A DNA stretch of 64,000 bases from Candidatus Blochmannia sp. SNP (GCF_036549215.1 NZ_CP144371.1:1-64000); one strand, 5' to 3'. Shown: positions 11,900 to 24,558, numbered from the stretch's first letter. Numbers and translations are program-made. Notes: a model not told the origin generated them from the sequence alone.

Positions 11900-12670
11900 T
11901 TAACTATATTTAATGTGTTCAAGCATAATCGAGTTCATTGGTATCAATAATTCATCTAATTTACAAAAAGCTTCTAAATCATCAAAAGAGTCATTATAAA
12001 AAATAGTTTCTAGGGTTTTTATATTTATCATAGATGAGGATACATATTTCCCAACTGATAAACGACGCAATGCTATGACATGCGCTCCACAACCTAAGTT
12101 TTCCCCAATGTCATTTATCATACTCCGAATGTAAGTGCCTTTAGAACAACGAACATCTAATTCAATAATATTTTCTGTCTTTTTAAGAAGATTTAGATTA
12201 TATATATGAACTATCCTAGGTTTTCTAGGAATGATTATTCCTTTTCTAGCATATTTATATAAAGGCAACCCACGATATTTTAATGACGAAAACATAGGAG
12301 GAATCTGATTTTTTACTCCTCTAAAAGATTCTAAACATTGTTCTAATTTACTATTATTTAGTTGTACAGATGAAACACGAACAATTATCCCATCTGAATC
12401 AAAAGTATCAGTACTTATTCCCAATTGAGCGATTACTTTATATCTTTTGTCATAATTCAACAAATATTTTGCAAATTTAGTCGCCTTTCCAAAACAAATA
12501 GGAAGCATTCCTGTAGCCAAAGGGTCTAAAGTGCCAGCATGTCCTATTTTATTTGCACAAAATAATTTATTGATTTTATTCAATAATGAACCAGAAGATA
12601 TACCCTTAGGTTTGTCTAATAATAAAATACCACTAATATCTCTAATTAATTTGTTCTTATATCTCTTCAC
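11900..12670 (-). CDS. truB: tRNA pseudouridine-55 synthase, PUA domain lost
   Basis: Makes pseudouridine 55 in the T-loop of tRNAs. The catalytic aspartate is Asp49 in HAGTLDPLATG. The N-terminal motif ILLLDKPKGISS and the later RCSKGTYIRSMINDIG block are present. The protein ends at 256 residues, shortly after LDELLIPMNS. E. coli TruB has 314 residues, and the missing piece corresponds to the C-terminal PUA RNA-binding domain. The catalytic domain is complete, so activity is likely. It lies 17 bp after rbfA in the nusA-infB-rbfA-truB series. Confidence 0.95.
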   Translation of the reverse strand: MKRYKNKLIRDISGILLLDKPKGISSGSLLNKINKLFCANKIGHAGTLDPLATGMLPICFGKATKFAKYLLNYDKRYKVIAQLGISTDTFDSDGIIVRVSSVQLNNSKLEQCLESFRGVKNQIPPMFSSLKYRGLPLYKYARKGIIIPRKPRIVHIYNLNLLKKTENIIELDVRCSKGTYIRSMINDIGENLGCGAHVIALRRLSVGKYVSSSMINIKTLETIFYNDSFDDLEAFCKLDELLIPMNSIMLEHIKYS

Positions 12671-12687
12671 TAATAACTCTAATATAT

Positions 12688-13077
12688 TTAACTTAGTTTC
12701 TCTATCGCAATCTTTGTTGTAATAGTAGTGATCAAATCACATACTTTTGTTCCTTCACGTAATGAAGAATCATACTTAAATAACAAAATAGGAATAATAC
12801 GTAAGCACATGGTATTAGCCAATAAAAAACGAATGAAACGCGAAGCACGTTGTAATATTACAATAGCAGAATTTATTTCTTCTGGACTGTCTTTATCAAT
12901 AAAAGTAACGAAAATATTAGCGTTTTTTAAATCTTTAGATACTTTAACTCCTGAAACGGTAGGTTTACCTATACGGATATCATCGATTTTATGCTGCAAA
13001 ATAATCGAAATATTTTTATGTATTTCTTGAGAAATACGCTGAGTGCGATAATGGCTATTTTGGTGCTGAATGTACAT
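12688..13077 (-). CDS. rbfA: 30S ribosome-binding factor A
   Basis: Binds the 16S rRNA 5' helix region and aids late 30S maturation, notably in the cold. Its 129 residues compare with 133 in E. coli. The KH-like fold signature is readable: [40 protein letters not shown], and [18 protein letters not shown]. It sits between infB and truB on the minus strand, as in E. coli. Confidence 0.95.
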   Translation of the reverse strand: MYIQHQNSHYRTQRISQEIHKNISIILQHKIDDIRIGKPTVSGVKVSKDLKNANIFVTFIDKDSPEEINSAIVILQRASRFIRFLLANTMCLRIIPILLFKYDSSLREGTKVCDLITTITTKIAIEKLS

Positions 13078-13190
13078 TTCCCCCCTTACCTTTTATAAAA
13101 TAATCACACCCTACGTTCCGTTCATATACAAACACGACTATACCCTCAATTAAATAAAGATCTAACAATCAAGCATATCTTATTTAAAGG

Positions 13191-15860
13191 TTATACATGA
13201 GACATTTTGATGATATCAAATACTTCAATCATATCTCCAGAATGAATATCATTATAATTTTTTATACCGATACCACATTCAACCCCACTTCTTACTTCGT
13301 TGACATCATCTTTAAAACGACGTAACGACTCTAATTCGCCTTCATAAGTAACTATATTATCTCGTATAATCCTAATCTTTTTATGGCATTTTATCATCCC
13401 TTCAATAACTATACAACCAGCAATATTTCCATGCTTTGGTGACCGAAACACACTCCGTACCTCTGCTAAACCAATACTCTCATGTTTATATCGTGGAACT
13501 AACATACCATGCATCATTTGTTTTACTTCATTTATTAAATCATAAATTACTGAATAATAACGCACATCTATTTGATCTAATTCAATTATACGTCGTGTAG
13601 CAAGATCCGCTCTAACATTAAATCCTAAAATAACCGCATTATAAGCTGCTGCTAATGCGATATCAGTTTCAGTAATACCACCAATAGACGAAGATAAAAT
13701 CTTTACTATTATATTACTAGTTGATAAATTTTCTACAGTTTCACGAATAGCCTCAGAAGAACCTTGTGTATCAGATTTAATAATTAAATTCAATTCAGTA
13801 ATAGTGCCACTGGTAGTATTCTTAATATTAGCAAAAATATTTTCTATATTAGGTTCTTTTTGACGAGCTAATTTCATTTCTCTAAATTTTCCTTGACGAT
13901 ATAAAGCTACTTCTCGCGCTTTTTTTTCATCACGCACCACAATAACCATTTCTCCAGAATCAGGTATTCCTGATAAACCTAATAATTCAACCGGGATTGA
14001 TGGACCTGCTGAAATAACATCATGACCAAATTCATTTCGCATAGCACGTACCCGTCCATATTCTGTTCCACACAGAATGATATCACCACATTTTAATGTG
14101 CCTTCACGAACTAAAACAGAAACTACAGGCCCACGCCCTTTATCTAAAAAAGACTCAATAACCGTAGCGCTTGCCATACCATGACGCATTGCTTTTAATT
14201 CTAATATTTCTGACTGTAACAAAATAGCATCTAATAAATTATCTATCCCATCTCCTGAAATAGCAGAAACATTTATAAACTGCGTATCGCCACCCCAATC
14301 TTCTGGAATAAGACCATGATGATTTAGATCATTTTTTATTCGTTCAGGATTTGCTTCTGATTTATCAATTTTATTTATTGCTACTACCACAGGAACATTA
14401 GCAGCTTTGATATGCTGTATTGCTTCAATAGTTTGAGGCATCACCCCATCATCAGCAGCTACCACTAAAACTACAATATCCGTTAACTGAATTCCACGAG
14501 CACGCATAGCTGTAAATGCCGAATGTCCAGGAGTATCTAGAAAAGTAATCATTCCATGATCAGTACTTACATTATATGCACCTATACTCTGAGTAATACC
14601 TCCTATTTCAGAAGATGCTATTTTAGTCGAGCGAATACGATCAAGAAGAGAAGTTTTTCCATGATCTACATGGCCCATGACAGTAACTATCGGTGCTCGA
14701 TTTTCAATCGTAGCACAACTATTAATACGATCATTCATAATTAACTCTTCTAGTTCGTTATCATGGCGTAAAATAACTTTATGTCCCATTTCTTCCGCTA
14801 CTAATTGAGCTGTTTCTTGATCAATAATTTTGTTAACAGTTGCCATGATTCCTAATTGCATCATCACTTTAATAACATATGAGCTTTTTATTGACATTTT
14901 GTTAGCTAAATCAGCTACACTTATAGTTTCTCCAATAATAATATCGCGAGTAATGATTTGAACAGGCTTATTGAAACTTTGTAGTAATGCGCTTTGTTTG
15001 CGCTTATTTTTACCTATTCGATTCGAAACATATAACTCTTCTTCTTTACCAAATTCATCAGGCATAATTGCGTATAGACGATGATTATTGCTTCTTTTGT
15101 GTTGCTGTTGTTTCGTTAGTTTTCCTCCACTGCGATTCCGTGTACGCGTACGAGAGCGATTACGTCGTTCGTTCTCTAATTTTTGATTATTATTTTTTTC
15201 TATTGGTGAAGACATACGATATAATTTATTACTATTACGATTATTTTCTAAATTAGGACGAATTACTTTTGAATTTTCAATATTCCAATTATCTTCAGAT
15301 TTATTTTTAATTGATTGTATTTCATTTTTTTCTTGTAAATATTTATCTTCAACTTTACGATGATACACTTTTTCTGTCACTTTTTCTTTACATCTTACTG
15401 ATTCAGAATAATGCCGATTTTTTTTAGAATGCTGTGTTAAAAAAAACGGATTTATAGTGTCATCTACTTTTTTATTTATTAAATTATTTTTTTCAGTTAA
15501 ATCAGCTACATCATTATTAACATTAGATACCATTTTATTTTTTAAGTCAACACACTCTGATTCTTGTAAAGCAGCATATTGTATGTATGTAAGTTTCTTT
15601 CGTATTTCTATCTGTACTTGTTTACTTTTACCGCCAATACCGGATACATTCACGGTACTACGTGTTTTTCGTTGCAATGTTAATTTATTAGATAATCCTT
15701 TTTTATTACCACTCATATGTTTAAATAAAATTTCTTTTTCTATTTGAGTTATAACATCCTTTTCTGTTTTAAAAATGCCAAGATATGAAAACCATTGTAT
15801 TAATTGATCTACCGACGTTTTCATTTCCATAGCAAATGATTGTATGGTACTATCTATCAT
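13191..15860 (-). CDS. infB: Translation initiation factor IF-2
   Basis: A GTPase that places initiator tRNA on the 30S subunit and promotes subunit joining. It has an N-terminal IF2N domain ([15 protein letters not shown]), a long, poorly conserved basic and Asn-rich linker (about 50-290), a second IF2N-like segment ([15 protein letters not shown], 311-325), and the G domain with GHVDHGKT (396-403), DTPGH (442-446) and NKID (496-499). C-terminal domains follow. The 889 residues equal the family length. The linker keeps its size but is rich in Lys, Asn and Arg, typical of A/T pressure. It follows nusA by 29 bp in the same operon. Confidence 0.97.
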   Translation of the reverse strand: MIDSTIQSFAMEMKTSVDQLIQWFSYLGIFKTEKDVITQIEKEILFKHMSGNKKGLSNKLTLQRKTRSTVNVSGIGGKSKQVQIEIRKKLTYIQYAALQESECVDLKNKMVSNVNNDVADLTEKNNLINKKVDDTINPFFLTQHSKKNRHYSESVRCKEKVTEKVYHRKVEDKYLQEKNEIQSIKNKSEDNWNIENSKVIRPNLENNRNSNKLYRMSSPIEKNNNQKLENERRNRSRTRTRNRSGGKLTKQQQHKRSNNHRLYAIMPDEFGKEEELYVSNRIGKNKRKQSALLQSFNKPVQIITRDIIIGETISVADLANKMSIKSSYVIKVMMQLGIMATVNKIIDQETAQLVAEEMGHKVILRHDNELEELIMNDRINSCATIENRAPIVTVMGHVDHGKTSLLDRIRSTKIASSEIGGITQSIGAYNVSTDHGMITFLDTPGHSAFTAMRARGIQLTDIVVLVVAADDGVMPQTIEAIQHIKAANVPVVVAINKIDKSEANPERIKNDLNHHGLIPEDWGGDTQFINVSAISGDGIDNLLDAILLQSEILELKAMRHGMASATVIESFLDKGRGPVVSVLVREGTLKCGDIILCGTEYGRVRAMRNEFGHDVISAGPSIPVELLGLSGIPDSGEMVIVVRDEKKAREVALYRQGKFREMKLARQKEPNIENIFANIKNTTSGTITELNLIIKSDTQGSSEAIRETVENLSTSNIIVKILSSSIGGITETDIALAAAYNAVILGFNVRADLATRRIIELDQIDVRYYSVIYDLINEVKQMMHGMLVPRYKHESIGLAEVRSVFRSPKHGNIAGCIVIEGMIKCHKKIRIIRDNIVTYEGELESLRRFKDDVNEVRSGVECGIGIKNYNDIHSGDMIEVFDIIKMSHV

Positions 15861-15889
15861 GGCGTTCCTTAATTATTACTACAATAATA

Positions 15890-17401
15890 TTAATGTTTAT
15901 TATCATTATTAAACCAACAAATATTGCGAGCTTCCATAATTAATTCTCCAATTTTTTCTTTGGTTACTCCTTTGATATCAGATAGAATCGAAATATCTTG
16001 TTCAGCTAAATCTTCTAATGTAGAAATACCACGGTCAATTAATTTTAATGCCAATTCATATTCAATATTAGATAATCTCAACAACTCTATAATAGGATTA
16101 ATAATAGCAGGATGATTGTTATCTTTGACATCTTGATTATGTGTAATAGAAAAATTTTTTAAAGCATCTCTTGCACGATTCCTAATTGCTTCCACTGTTT
16201 TAGTATCAATTTTCTTTATCGATAACAGTTCTGTTATGGGTACATACGCTAATTCTTCAAGTGAAGAAAATCCTGAATCAATTAAAATTTGAGCTGATTG
16301 TTCGCTAATATTTAAAGTATTAACAAAAATATTAGTGACAGCACATATTTCAACCTGACGTTTTTTTTCTAACTCGTCTACAGTCATAATATTTAATTCC
16401 CAACCACTTAATTGAGATACTAGACGAATATTTTGTCCGTTTCGTCCGATAGCTTGAGCCAAATTAGATTCTTCTACCGAAATATCCATTGTATGCTTAT
16501 CTTCATCTATAACAATGGATGCGACATCAGCAGGAGACATAGCATTAATAACAAACTGTACGGGATTATCATCCCACAACACAACATCTACGCGTTCTCC
16601 TCCTAATTCACTAGAAATAGCCTGAACACGTGCTCCTCGCATACCCACACAAGCACCTATTGGATCAATACGCTTGTCATTTGTTTTAACAGCAATTTTT
16701 GCTCGTGAACCAGGATCTCGAGCGGCAGTCTTAATCGTAATTAATTCTTCTCCAATTTCAGGCACTTCAATGCGAAATAATTCAACCAACATTTCAGTTC
16801 TAGTGCGACTTATAAACAATTGAGGACCTTTAAAATCTGGTCGAACTAAGTACAGAATACCACGAATTCTATCTCCTAATCTAAAATTTTCACGTGGCAG
16901 CATCTCTTCTTTATTAATGATCCCTTCAGCATTATTTCCCAAATCTATATTAATACTATCTCTATTAATTTTTTTTACTATACCGGTTACAATGTCGCCT
17001 TGTCGACTTAAAAACTGTTCTATAATAATTGCTCGTTCAGCTTCACGTACTTTCTGAACAATAACCTGTTTTGCAGTTTGTGTTGTAATACGATTGAAAC
17101 TAACAGATTCAATAACATCTTCAATGTAATCATAAATTTTAATTTTTGGATTTTCAAACCGAGCAGCGTCTAATGTAATTTCCTTAGTAGGTTGAGTAAC
17201 TTGCTCTACTACAATCCATCTCCTAAACGTGTTAATCTGACCTGATTTACGATCAATTGCAACACGCACTTCAACATCCTGTTCATATTTTTTTCTTGTA
17301 GCAGCGGCTAATGCAATCTCTAATGCTTCAAAAATTTTTTCCTGAGGTACAGCTTTTTCATTAGAAACTGCTTCTACTACAGCCAAAATCTCTTTATTCA
17401 T
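15890..17401 (-). CDS. nusA: Transcription termination/antitermination factor NusA
   Basis: Binds RNA polymerase and nascent RNA, and modulates pausing, termination and antitermination. The N-terminal polymerase-binding domain (1 to about 130) is well conserved. An S1 domain ([21 protein letters not shown]) follows, then two KH domains ([16 protein letters not shown] and [17 protein letters not shown]), then two C-terminal acidic repeats with helix-hairpin-helix character. It has 503 residues (E. coli 495). It heads nusA-infB-rbfA-truB. The gene that precedes it in E. coli, rimP, is not intact upstream. Confidence 0.97.
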   Translation of the reverse strand: MNKEILAVVEAVSNEKAVPQEKIFEALEIALAAATRKKYEQDVEVRVAIDRKSGQINTFRRWIVVEQVTQPTKEITLDAARFENPKIKIYDYIEDVIESVSFNRITTQTAKQVIVQKVREAERAIIIEQFLSRQGDIVTGIVKKINRDSINIDLGNNAEGIINKEEMLPRENFRLGDRIRGILYLVRPDFKGPQLFISRTRTEMLVELFRIEVPEIGEELITIKTAARDPGSRAKIAVKTNDKRIDPIGACVGMRGARVQAISSELGGERVDVVLWDDNPVQFVINAMSPADVASIVIDEDKHTMDISVEESNLAQAIGRNGQNIRLVSQLSGWELNIMTVDELEKKRQVEICAVTNIFVNTLNISEQSAQILIDSGFSSLEELAYVPITELLSIKKIDTKTVEAIRNRARDALKNFSITHNQDVKDNNHPAIINPIIELLRLSNIEYELALKLIDRGISTLEDLAEQDISILSDIKGVTKEKIGELIMEARNICWFNNDNKH

Positions 17402-17877
17402 CTTAGTTATCTCAAAAATCTATTTTTAATAACTACCAACAAGTATTACTGAATTTAGGTTTGTTTTTCAAACATAACAATCTTTTAGTCATTTTCATTT
17501 AAAATATAAAATTACCACAATTATCGATTCAAATTATAAAAATTATGATTAAATAGACAAGCGCTAATCCAGCATCCTGCATTATATCAGACAAAACCTC
17601 ATAGCACGTATAACAGAATTCTATTTGATATTGTGAAGCTAATAGTGAATCTTGATAAATTTTCATATAAAATAATCGGCACAATCCACTTATTCGATAA
17701 TATACAATATTATATGTATCAAAATTAATCCATCAAGACTCTCTAGAGATTAATTGGTGACCAACAAACGACAAACCAATTAAATGACTGATGGCTCTTA
17801 ACTAAAAATACTAACATATTCTTATTATTTTTATTTTATAATACAAGACTTATCAAGCGCGTACTACATTAACAGGG
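17402..17877. other. Spacer between initiator tRNA and nusA at the expected rimP locus
   Basis: In E. coli the order is metY-rimP-nusA. Here 476 bp separate tRNA-fMet from nusA and hold no intact rimP. A 45-codon minus-strand frame (17529-17666) contains one stretch that resembles the RimP N-terminus; it is listed separately. The rest is A/T-rich and presumably carries the nusA leader. Confidence 0.5.
17529..17666 (-). pseudogene. Possible remnant of rimP
   Basis: A 45-codon frame from an ATG at 17664-17666 to a TGA at 17529-17531. The part LSDIMQDAGLALVYLIIIFI resembles, position by position, the RimP N-terminal pattern ITAPVEALGFELVGIEFI. It lies exactly where rimP is found in E. coli, in the same orientation. 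It has no Shine-Dalgarno, and nothing similar to the rest of RimP follows. The match is short and hydrophobic, so chance is possible. Confidence 0.25.
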
Positions 17878-17951
<74 letters not shown>

Positions 17952-18021
17952 TTAATATTAAAACAGTGAAATTATACACTATACGACTCTAGAAAATCAA
18001 ATTATTTATATCATAAAGTAA

Positions 18022-18108
18022 TACCGAGGACGGGATTCGAACCCGCAATCTCAAACAAGAGAAACTACCACCTCAAAGTAGCGTGTCTACCTGTTCCACC
18101 ACCTCGGT
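18022..18108 (-). tRNA. leuU: tRNA-Leu (GAG)
   Basis: An 87-nt class II tRNA with a long variable arm, read on the minus strand. The acceptor stem ACCGAGG pairs with CCTCGGT. The anticodon loop TTGAGGT gives GAG, and the T-arm is GGGTTCGAATCCC. E. coli leuU has G1-U72; here the pair is A1-U72. The 3' CCA is not encoded (TTA follows A73). It lies between secG and tRNA-fMet as in E. coli, with argG deleted from between them. Confidence 0.95.
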
Positions 18109-18285
18109 ATATTGATGCAAATATCATCAAAATAATACATATACATCGATCGCTATTATTTATATTGATTACTAATTACATATATCCGTATATATTGTTT
18201 ATCGTACATGAATAAATACATCTGTCTGATATATTGTTATATATTATGTTTTCCAATAAAAAGCTTAAATAAATTTAATTTAATA

Positions 18286-18561
18286 TTAAAATTGACCATT
18301 TTGTACACTACTTTGAATATATTTCTGATTTTGTTTACTATTCATATTTCCTAATAACAAACTAAGTAAAAAAAACAATATAGCTAAAATTACTATCAAA
18401 CGAGTTATGCCATCATTGAAACCTCCTGAACTTAGCATATCACTTAAAGATCGATTACTAAACATTCCTCCAGAATCGTTATCTTTATTTTGTTGCAACA
18501 TAATCAATACAATCAAAGTTACTGCTATTATTACAAATATAACTAAAAAAGTTTGATACAT
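18286..18561 (-). CDS. secG: Protein translocase subunit SecG
   Basis: A small accessory subunit of the SecYEG inner-membrane translocon. It has 91 residues (E. coli 110) with two hydrophobic segments, about 3-22 and 53-70. The conserved loop MLQQNKDNDSGGMFSNRS lies between them, and the tail is short and polar. It stands next to tRNA-Leu and downstream of glmM on the same strand, the ancestral order. Confidence 0.92.
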   Translation of the reverse strand: MYQTFLVIFVIIAVTLIVLIMLQQNKDNDSGGMFSNRSLSDMLSSGGFNDGITRLIVILAILFFLLSLLLGNMNSKQNQKYIQSSVQNGQF

Positions 18562-18728
18562 AACATTATATTATCCTTACATAAGTATAAATTATTGCAA
18601 TTAAATAATAGCTATGTACTTAATTTTATAATTAAATGAACTTCATTCATATAATTATAAGTTATTTAACTTACTAAAATTAGTAGTACATAATATATAG
18701 CAAATGCTAAACTCAATTACCATCGTAT

Positions 18729-20087
18729 TTATTTTATTTGAGATCTTACTACAGAAGCAATTTTATTTGCTAAATACAATATTTTATCGTAACGTTTTCC
18801 TTCTACCATAATACGGATATATGGCTCAGTACCGGACTTACGTAATAACACACGTCCTTGTTCAGATAATTCCTCTGCTACTGCTTTGGCTTCTTTTTTA
18901 ACTAAATCAGATTCTAGAGGACTATTAATACCAGAATAATATACATTAACTAAAATTTGGGGTAATAAACACATGTCATTGCATAATTCATATAAACTTG
19001 CACAATTATTTACCATTGCAGACAATATTTGGAGAGCAACAATAATACCATCTCCTGTAGTAGTTTTGTCTAAAAGTACAATATGTCCTGAATTCTCTCC
19101 GCCAATATGCCAACCCCTTTTTTTTAACATTGAAAGTACACAACGATCACCGATGCCAGCAGCACGTATAAAAGGGATATTTAACTGTTTTAATGCTGAT
19201 ACAAGTCCCATATTGCTCATAAGAGTGCCTACTACACCTCCTGTTAGCTGCTTGTTGCTATGATACAATTTTTCTCGAGCAATAATATATAACATTTGAT
19301 CACCATCTACTTTATTTCCAAAATGATCAACCATAATTACTCTATCGCCATCTCCATCATAAGCAATACCTAAATCTGCCTTTTTTGCCAATACCTGAGC
19401 ACGTAGTTGCCGAATATTTGTAGCGCCACATTCCTTATTAATGTTTACCCCATTCGGACGACATGCAATAGTAACCACGTTAGCACCTAACTCACGAAAT
19501 ACACTCGGAGCTATATGGTAAGTAGCTCCATTAGCACAATCTACAACTATTTTTAATTTTCTTAAACTAAGATGAGTTGGAAAAGTTCCTTTACAAAATT
19601 CTATATAACGACCAGCTGCGTCAACAATGCGACTAGCTTTTCCTAGTTCTTTTGGATCAACACATGTTAAACACTTATTTAACTCTATTTCTATAGAATG
19701 CTCTACTTCGCTATCTAATTTAGTGCCCTTAACAGAAAAAAATTTAATACCATTATCATAGAAAGGATTATGAGAAGCAGAAATTACAATACCAGCCTCA
19801 GCTCTAAAAGCGCGAGTTAAATATGCAATAGCTGGAGTAGGCATGGGACCAGTTAATGCTGCTGACAAACCAGCAGCAGCTAACCCTGACTCTAATGCTG
19901 ATTCTAACATATACCCAGAAATACGAGTATCTTTTCCAATAATAATTTGATTAGATCGACCTTTACTATAACAACTTAATACCTTGCCTGCAGCCCAACC
20001 AAGCTTCAGAACAAAATCTGGAGTGATTGGAGTACTTCCAACTCTACCTCTAATACCATCAGTACCAAAGTATTTGAGGTGCTTCAT
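18729..20087 (-). CDS. glmM: Phosphoglucosamine mutase
   Basis: Converts glucosamine-6-phosphate to glucosamine-1-phosphate for UDP-GlcNAc, which feeds peptidoglycan and lipid A. The phosphorylated serine is Ser105 in [13 protein letters not shown]. The metal-binding loop DGDGDR is at 244-249, and the C-terminal phosphate-binding loop [17 protein letters not shown] is intact. It has 452 residues (E. coli 445). Its Shine-Dalgarno lies inside the end of folP, one base separates the two genes, and they are probably coupled. Confidence 0.97.
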   Translation of the reverse strand: MKHLKYFGTDGIRGRVGSTPITPDFVLKLGWAAGKVLSCYSKGRSNQIIIGKDTRISGYMLESALESGLAAAGLSAALTGPMPTPAIAYLTRAFRAEAGIVISASHNPFYDNGIKFFSVKGTKLDSEVEHSIEIELNKCLTCVDPKELGKASRIVDAAGRYIEFCKGTFPTHLSLRKLKIVVDCANGATYHIAPSVFRELGANVVTIACRPNGVNINKECGATNIRQLRAQVLAKKADLGIAYDGDGDRVIMVDHFGNKVDGDQMLYIIAREKLYHSNKQLTGGVVGTLMSNMGLVSALKQLNIPFIRAAGIGDRCVLSMLKKRGWHIGGENSGHIVLLDKTTTGDGIIVALQILSAMVNNCASLYELCNDMCLLPQILVNVYYSGINSPLESDLVKKEAKAVAEELSEQGRVLLRKSGTEPYIRIMVEGKRYDKILYLANKIASVVRSQIK

Positions 20088-20088
20088 A

Positions 20089-20937
20089 TTAGGTTTCCTT
20101 ACTTTTTTTATGTTGAAACATAGTTTTAACTACTTGTAATGCTTCTGCCGTTTCCTTGACATCATGTACACGAATAATTCGTACGCCTTGTACAGCTGCA
20201 ATTACTGCACAAGTAATACTACCTATTAATCTGTTTTTAGGATCATATTGATTATTACTAAAACTAAGCATCGATTTACGTGATATACCAACTAATAAAG
20301 GTAAACCAAAATGATGAAAATATTTTAAATTAGCTAAAAGCTGATAATTATGTACTAAATTCTTTCCAAAACCAAAACCAGGATCAAGTAATATTTTATC
20401 TCTGGTAATACCAGCCAACTCAAAACGGGATATTTGTTTAGAAAAATATTCATTTACTTCAGCTACGACATTAGAATATATCGGAAAATTTTGCATTGTT
20501 TTAGGCTGTCCTTTCATATGCATTAAACATATCGGTAGCTTACAATCTACTGCAGCTTGCATAGATCCTTTAGTAGTAAGAGAGCGTACATCATTAATTA
20601 AATGAGCACCAATAGCCGCGCTTTCACGTATTACTAATGCTGATGATGTATTTATTGAGATACAAGTATCAAAACGTTGTGCTATAGCACGTACTACAGG
20701 TATAACACGTTCAGCTTCTTCTTCATCACTTATAATATCGGCTCCAGGTCGTGTCGATTCACCGCCAACATCAATCAAAGTAGCGCCATCAGAAATCATA
20801 CGAAATGCATGATCAATCGCTTTATAAAAAGTATAATACTTTCCTCCATCAAAAAAAGAATCAGGAGTAACATTTAAAATACCCATAATTTGAACTGCAG
20901 AAAAATTTAAATTACGTTTGTTTACAACCGAACTCAT
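20089..20937 (-). CDS. folP: Dihydropteroate synthase
   Basis: Condenses p-aminobenzoate with dihydropterin pyrophosphate in folate synthesis. Both family signatures are present: [15 protein letters not shown] (18-32) and [16 protein letters not shown]. The pterin-binding [10 protein letters not shown] and the C-terminal RVHDVKET are also present. The 282 residues equal the E. coli length. It sits between ftsH and glmM on the minus strand, as in E. coli. Confidence 0.96.
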   Translation of the reverse strand: MSSVVNKRNLNFSAVQIMGILNVTPDSFFDGGKYYTFYKAIDHAFRMISDGATLIDVGGESTRPGADIISDEEEAERVIPVVRAIAQRFDTCISINTSSALVIRESAAIGAHLINDVRSLTTKGSMQAAVDCKLPICLMHMKGQPKTMQNFPIYSNVVAEVNEYFSKQISRFELAGITRDKILLDPGFGFGKNLVHNYQLLANLKYFHHFGLPLLVGISRKSMLSFSNNQYDPKNRLIGSITCAVIAAVQGVRIIRVHDVKETAEALQVVKTMFQHKKSKET

Positions 20938-21066
20938 AAATTTACATACATCTCTAATATATTGTTTTTAAATTAAAATATACATTGTTTTTTTATAAAA
21001 AAGACAAAATTTTTGATAAAAATAACTAATATTGATTTTTATTCTTTCATGTAAATTATCACAATA

Positions 21067-23007
21067 TTATTGTGACGCAGTATCAGGGTTATCATTATAA
21101 GATTCTCTGTTTACTGATTTTGGCTCTTTTACAGAAGAAATACAAGAATCAGCATTCTTATCGTTACTTGTATCAAATGGACTATTTTCCCATCCAGACG
21201 GAGGCTCAATTGATTTTCTATCCATTAAATCATTTATCTGAGATGCATTAATTGTTTCATATTTTATTAATGCATCCTTCATAGAATGAAGGATGTCTAC
21301 ATTTTCTATTAAAAGATTTTGAGCACGAACATAATTTCTTTCAATCAAAAATTTAATTTCCTGATCAATAATACGAGCAGTTTCATCAGACATATGTTTT
21401 GCTTTAGCTACTGAACGTCCAAGAAATATCTCTCCCTCTTCCTCTGCATACAACAATGGCCCAAGTTTTTCGGAAAATCCCCATTGAGTTACCATATTCC
21501 GAGCAATAGAAGTAGCGACCTTAATATCATTAGATGCGCCAGTGGATACTTTATTTGGACCATAAATTATTTCTTCAGCAAGTCTACCTCCATATAACGT
21601 AGAAATTTGGCTCTCTAATTTTTGTCGACTTGTACTAATTGCATCACCCTCTGGTAAAAAAAATGTTACACCTAGAGCACGCCCCCTAGGGATTATAGTA
21701 ACTTTATGCACTGGGTCATGCTCTGGAACCAATCTACCGATTATAGCATGACCAGCCTCATGATAGGCTGTAGATTCTTTTTGAGCTTCTGTCATTACCA
21801 TAGAACGACGCTCAGCACCCATTACAATCTTATCTTTAGCTTTTTCAAATTCTACCATTGATACCATATTCTTATTATTACGAGCGGCAAATAATGCTGC
21901 TTCATTTACAAGATTAGCTAAATCAGCTCCTGAAAATCCCGGTGTCCCCCTAGCAATTACTAATATATCTACATCCGATGATAATGGTACATGACTAACA
22001 TGTACTTTTAATATTTGTTCCCTACCTCTAATATCTGGTAATCCCACAACTACTTGACGATCAAATCGACCTGGCCTCAATAAAGCTGGGTCCAATACAT
22101 CTGGACGATTAGTGGCTGCTATAACAATAATGCCTTCATTTCCTTCAAATCCATCCATCTCTACTAACATCTGATTTAAAGTTTGTTCACGTTCATCATG
22201 TCCTCCTCCTAACCCTGCGCCTCTTTGACGACCAACTGCATCAATTTCATCTATAAAAATAATACATGGCGCAGCTTTCTTAGCTTGTTCAAACATATCC
22301 CGCACACGAGATGCTCCAACACCTACGAACATTTCTACAAAATCAGAACCTGAAATAGTAAAAAATGGAACTTTTGCTTCTCCAGCAATTGCTTTTGCTA
22401 AAAGTGTTTTTCCAGTACCAGGAGGTCCTACCATTAATACTCCTTTTGGAATTTTTCCGCCTAATTTTTGAAATCTACTAGGTTCACGCAAATAATCTAC
22501 TAATTCCTTTACCTCTTCTTTTGCTTCATCACATCCTGCTACATCTGCAAAAGTAGTTTTAATTTGATCTTCAGTTAACATACGTGCTTTACTTTTCCCA
22601 AAAGACATAGCGCCCTTTCCGCCTCCTTGCATTTGACGCATAAAGAAAACCCACACCCCAATTAATAATAACATTGGAAACCAAGAAATAAAAATAGATG
22701 TAATTAAACTAGGTTCTTCTGGAGGCTCTCCAACAACTTTTACTTTTTTGGTTAAAAGAATATCAAGTAATTTTGGATCATTTACTGGGATATAAGTAGT
22801 ATAACGATTACTATCTTTTTTTATAACAACAATTTCACGACCGTTAATACGAGCTTCTTTAACTTGATCTTGGTTTAAATCATACATAAAAGTAGAATAA
22901 TCCAATTTACGACTACCCGAGTCGCTAGGCCCGAAACTCTGGAACAAAGATATAAAAACCACCGCAATAACCAACCAGAGACCTAGGTTTTTAGCCATAT
23001 CACTCAA
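21067..23007 (-). CDS. ftsH: Membrane-bound ATP-dependent zinc metalloprotease FtsH
   Basis: An inner-membrane AAA+ protease that degrades misassembled membrane proteins and some regulators. Transmembrane segments lie at about 8-24 and 103-122. The AAA domain has Walker A GPPGTGKT (194-201) and Walker B with FIDEID (251-256). The zinc motif HEAGH is at 416-420. Its 646 residues are full length (E. coli 644). It is 63 bp downstream of rlmE. The partner complex HflKC is encoded elsewhere in this window. Confidence 0.97.
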   Translation of the reverse strand: MSDMAKNLGLWLVIAVVFISLFQSFGPSDSGSRKLDYSTFMYDLNQDQVKEARINGREIVVIKKDSNRYTTYIPVNDPKLLDILLTKKVKVVGEPPEEPSLITSIFISWFPMLLLIGVWVFFMRQMQGGGKGAMSFGKSKARMLTEDQIKTTFADVAGCDEAKEEVKELVDYLREPSRFQKLGGKIPKGVLMVGPPGTGKTLLAKAIAGEAKVPFFTISGSDFVEMFVGVGASRVRDMFEQAKKAAPCIIFIDEIDAVGRQRGAGLGGGHDEREQTLNQMLVEMDGFEGNEGIIVIAATNRPDVLDPALLRPGRFDRQVVVGLPDIRGREQILKVHVSHVPLSSDVDILVIARGTPGFSGADLANLVNEAALFAARNNKNMVSMVEFEKAKDKIVMGAERRSMVMTEAQKESTAYHEAGHAIIGRLVPEHDPVHKVTIIPRGRALGVTFFLPEGDAISTSRQKLESQISTLYGGRLAEEIIYGPNKVSTGASNDIKVATSIARNMVTQWGFSEKLGPLLYAEEEGEIFLGRSVAKAKHMSDETARIIDQEIKFLIERNYVRAQNLLIENVDILHSMKDALIKYETINASQINDLMDRKSIEPPSGWENSPFDTSNDKNADSCISSVKEPKSVNRESYNDNPDTASQ

Positions 23008-23070
23008 AAGATTAACCTCGCAATTGCATTACAACAAAATTTTAATAGTTTTAACATGTTACATGACATA

Positions 23071-23703
23071 TCAATTATATTTACGTTTTTTCGCTACAAT
23101 ATAGACTTCACGAGAATGAGACCTAGAGGCATCTGGTTTACGGATTTTCACTATGTGAAATAAAGAACGTACATCATACATGTATTTATCCAACCCCTTA
23201 CCCTGGAAAACTTTTACTAAAAAAGCTCCCCCACACATTAAGACATCACGACATATATTTAATGCTACATGTCCAAGACATATAGACCGATTAACATCAA
23301 TTATTGATATGCCAGTCATATTAGGAGACATATCAGATAGAACAACATGAGCCTTTTGTTGTCCTATCCATGTACGCAATATTTTAAAAACATTAGGATC
23401 AGAGCAATCTCCTTGCAAAAAATTTACTCCAGAAATTCTACGCATGGGTAATATATCGCACGCTATAATGCGCCCTGTATTGCCTATTCTATTTTTGACA
23501 TAAATCGTCCACCCGCCAGGCGCTGATCCTAAATCTATTACTGTCATGCCAGACGAAATTAACATATCCGTATGATTTATTGAATCTAATTTAAACCAAG
23601 ATCGTGATCTCAATTCCTGTTTTCGTGCTTTTATCACATATTGGTCTTTGCAATATTTTTGTAACCACTTTGAAGAATATATAGAACGTTTTTTATCTGC
23701 CAT
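23071..23703 (-). CDS. rlmE: 23S rRNA 2'-O-ribose methyltransferase RlmE (FtsJ/RrmJ)
   Basis: Methylates U2552 in the A-loop of 23S rRNA on the 50S subunit, using S-adenosylmethionine. The SAM motif [10 protein letters not shown], the later DMSPNMTG, and VKVFQGKG with the catalytic lysine are readable. Its 210 residues compare with 209 in E. coli. It precedes ftsH as in other enterobacteria and is probably cotranscribed with it. yhbY, which lies upstream in E. coli, is missing. Confidence 0.96.
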   Translation of the reverse strand: MADKKRSIYSSKWLQKYCKDQYVIKARKQELRSRSWFKLDSINHTDMLISSGMTVIDLGSAPGGWTIYVKNRIGNTGRIIACDILPMRRISGVNFLQGDCSDPNVFKILRTWIGQQKAHVVLSDMSPNMTGISIIDVNRSICLGHVALNICRDVLMCGGAFLVKVFQGKGLDKYMYDVRSLFHIVKIRKPDASRSHSREVYIVAKKRKYN

Positions 23704-24081
23704 ATCAGATTATTTCTTAAACATTTTTTATAAACAACATTGATAAAAATAATAATAACTAGTATTTTTTAATATTAGTTAAATAAAGATCATAATTTTT
23801 ATATAAAATTAGTTAATTTTTTCATATATAGTTTAAATATCATTCTAAGCATTACAAAAAATATATAGATCAAAATATCTCTTGTAATATAAATTAATAA
23901 ATACCCCAAATATATAACAACTAAAAACATAAACTTTATTAATAAAGTTACTACATCGTATACTTCCACTATAAAATATATTAATATTAAATTATATAAT
24001 AAATAAAATTTAAACTCTTTGCTTATAAAAAACTATTTTTAAAAATTTTTTCAAAAAATGTAATTTTTAAAACATATTATT
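23704..24081. other. Spacer between greA and rlmE
   Basis: An A/T-rich gap of 378 bp where E. coli carries yhbY. No frame resembling YhbY can be read. An 18-bp perfect palindrome, AACTTTATTAATAAAGTT (23932-23949), lies about 130 bases after the greA stop. Nothing else is supported. Confidence 0.5.
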
Positions 24082-24558
24082 TCAATAATATTTAATCTGA
24101 ATGATTTTATATCTTGTCTTCCCTTTTGGAGTATCAATCTCAATAACATCTCCTGCTCTATGACCAATCAAACCTCTAGCAATAGGAGAATTGATAGAAA
24201 CCGTATTTTCTTTAAGGTTTGCTTCATCATCTCCTACAATACTATATGTTTGTCTATGTGCTGTATCTAAATTTTCAATATTAACTGTAGCTCCAAAAAC
24301 TATTCTATTATTAGTGATTAATTTAGTGACATCTATAATATGTGCATGAGAAAGCTTAGACTCTATTTCTTGAATACGTCCTTCACAAAAACCTTGTTGC
24401 TCACGAGCAGCATTATATTCAGCATTTTCTTTTAAATCACCATGCTCACGTGCTTCAGAAATATTTTTTATAATTTCTGGACGACGCACGTTTTTTAAAT
24501 AATCTAATTCTTTTCTCAACTTTTCAGCTCCACGTAAAGTCATTGGCACGTACTTCAT
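24082..24558 (-). CDS. greA: Transcription elongation factor GreA
   Basis: Rescues backtracked RNA polymerase by stimulating cleavage of the nascent RNA 3' end. The 158 residues equal the family length. The N-terminal coiled coil begins [17 protein letters not shown] and has the acidic tip [16 protein letters not shown]. The C-terminal FKBP-like domain ends with [18 protein letters not shown]. Both domains are intact. Confidence 0.97.
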   Translation of the reverse strand: MKYVPMTLRGAEKLRKELDYLKNVRRPEIIKNISEAREHGDLKENAEYNAAREQQGFCEGRIQEIESKLSHAHIIDVTKLITNNRIVFGATVNIENLDTAHRQTYSIVGDDEANLKENTVSINSPIARGLIGHRAGDVIEIDTPKGKTRYKIIQIKYY

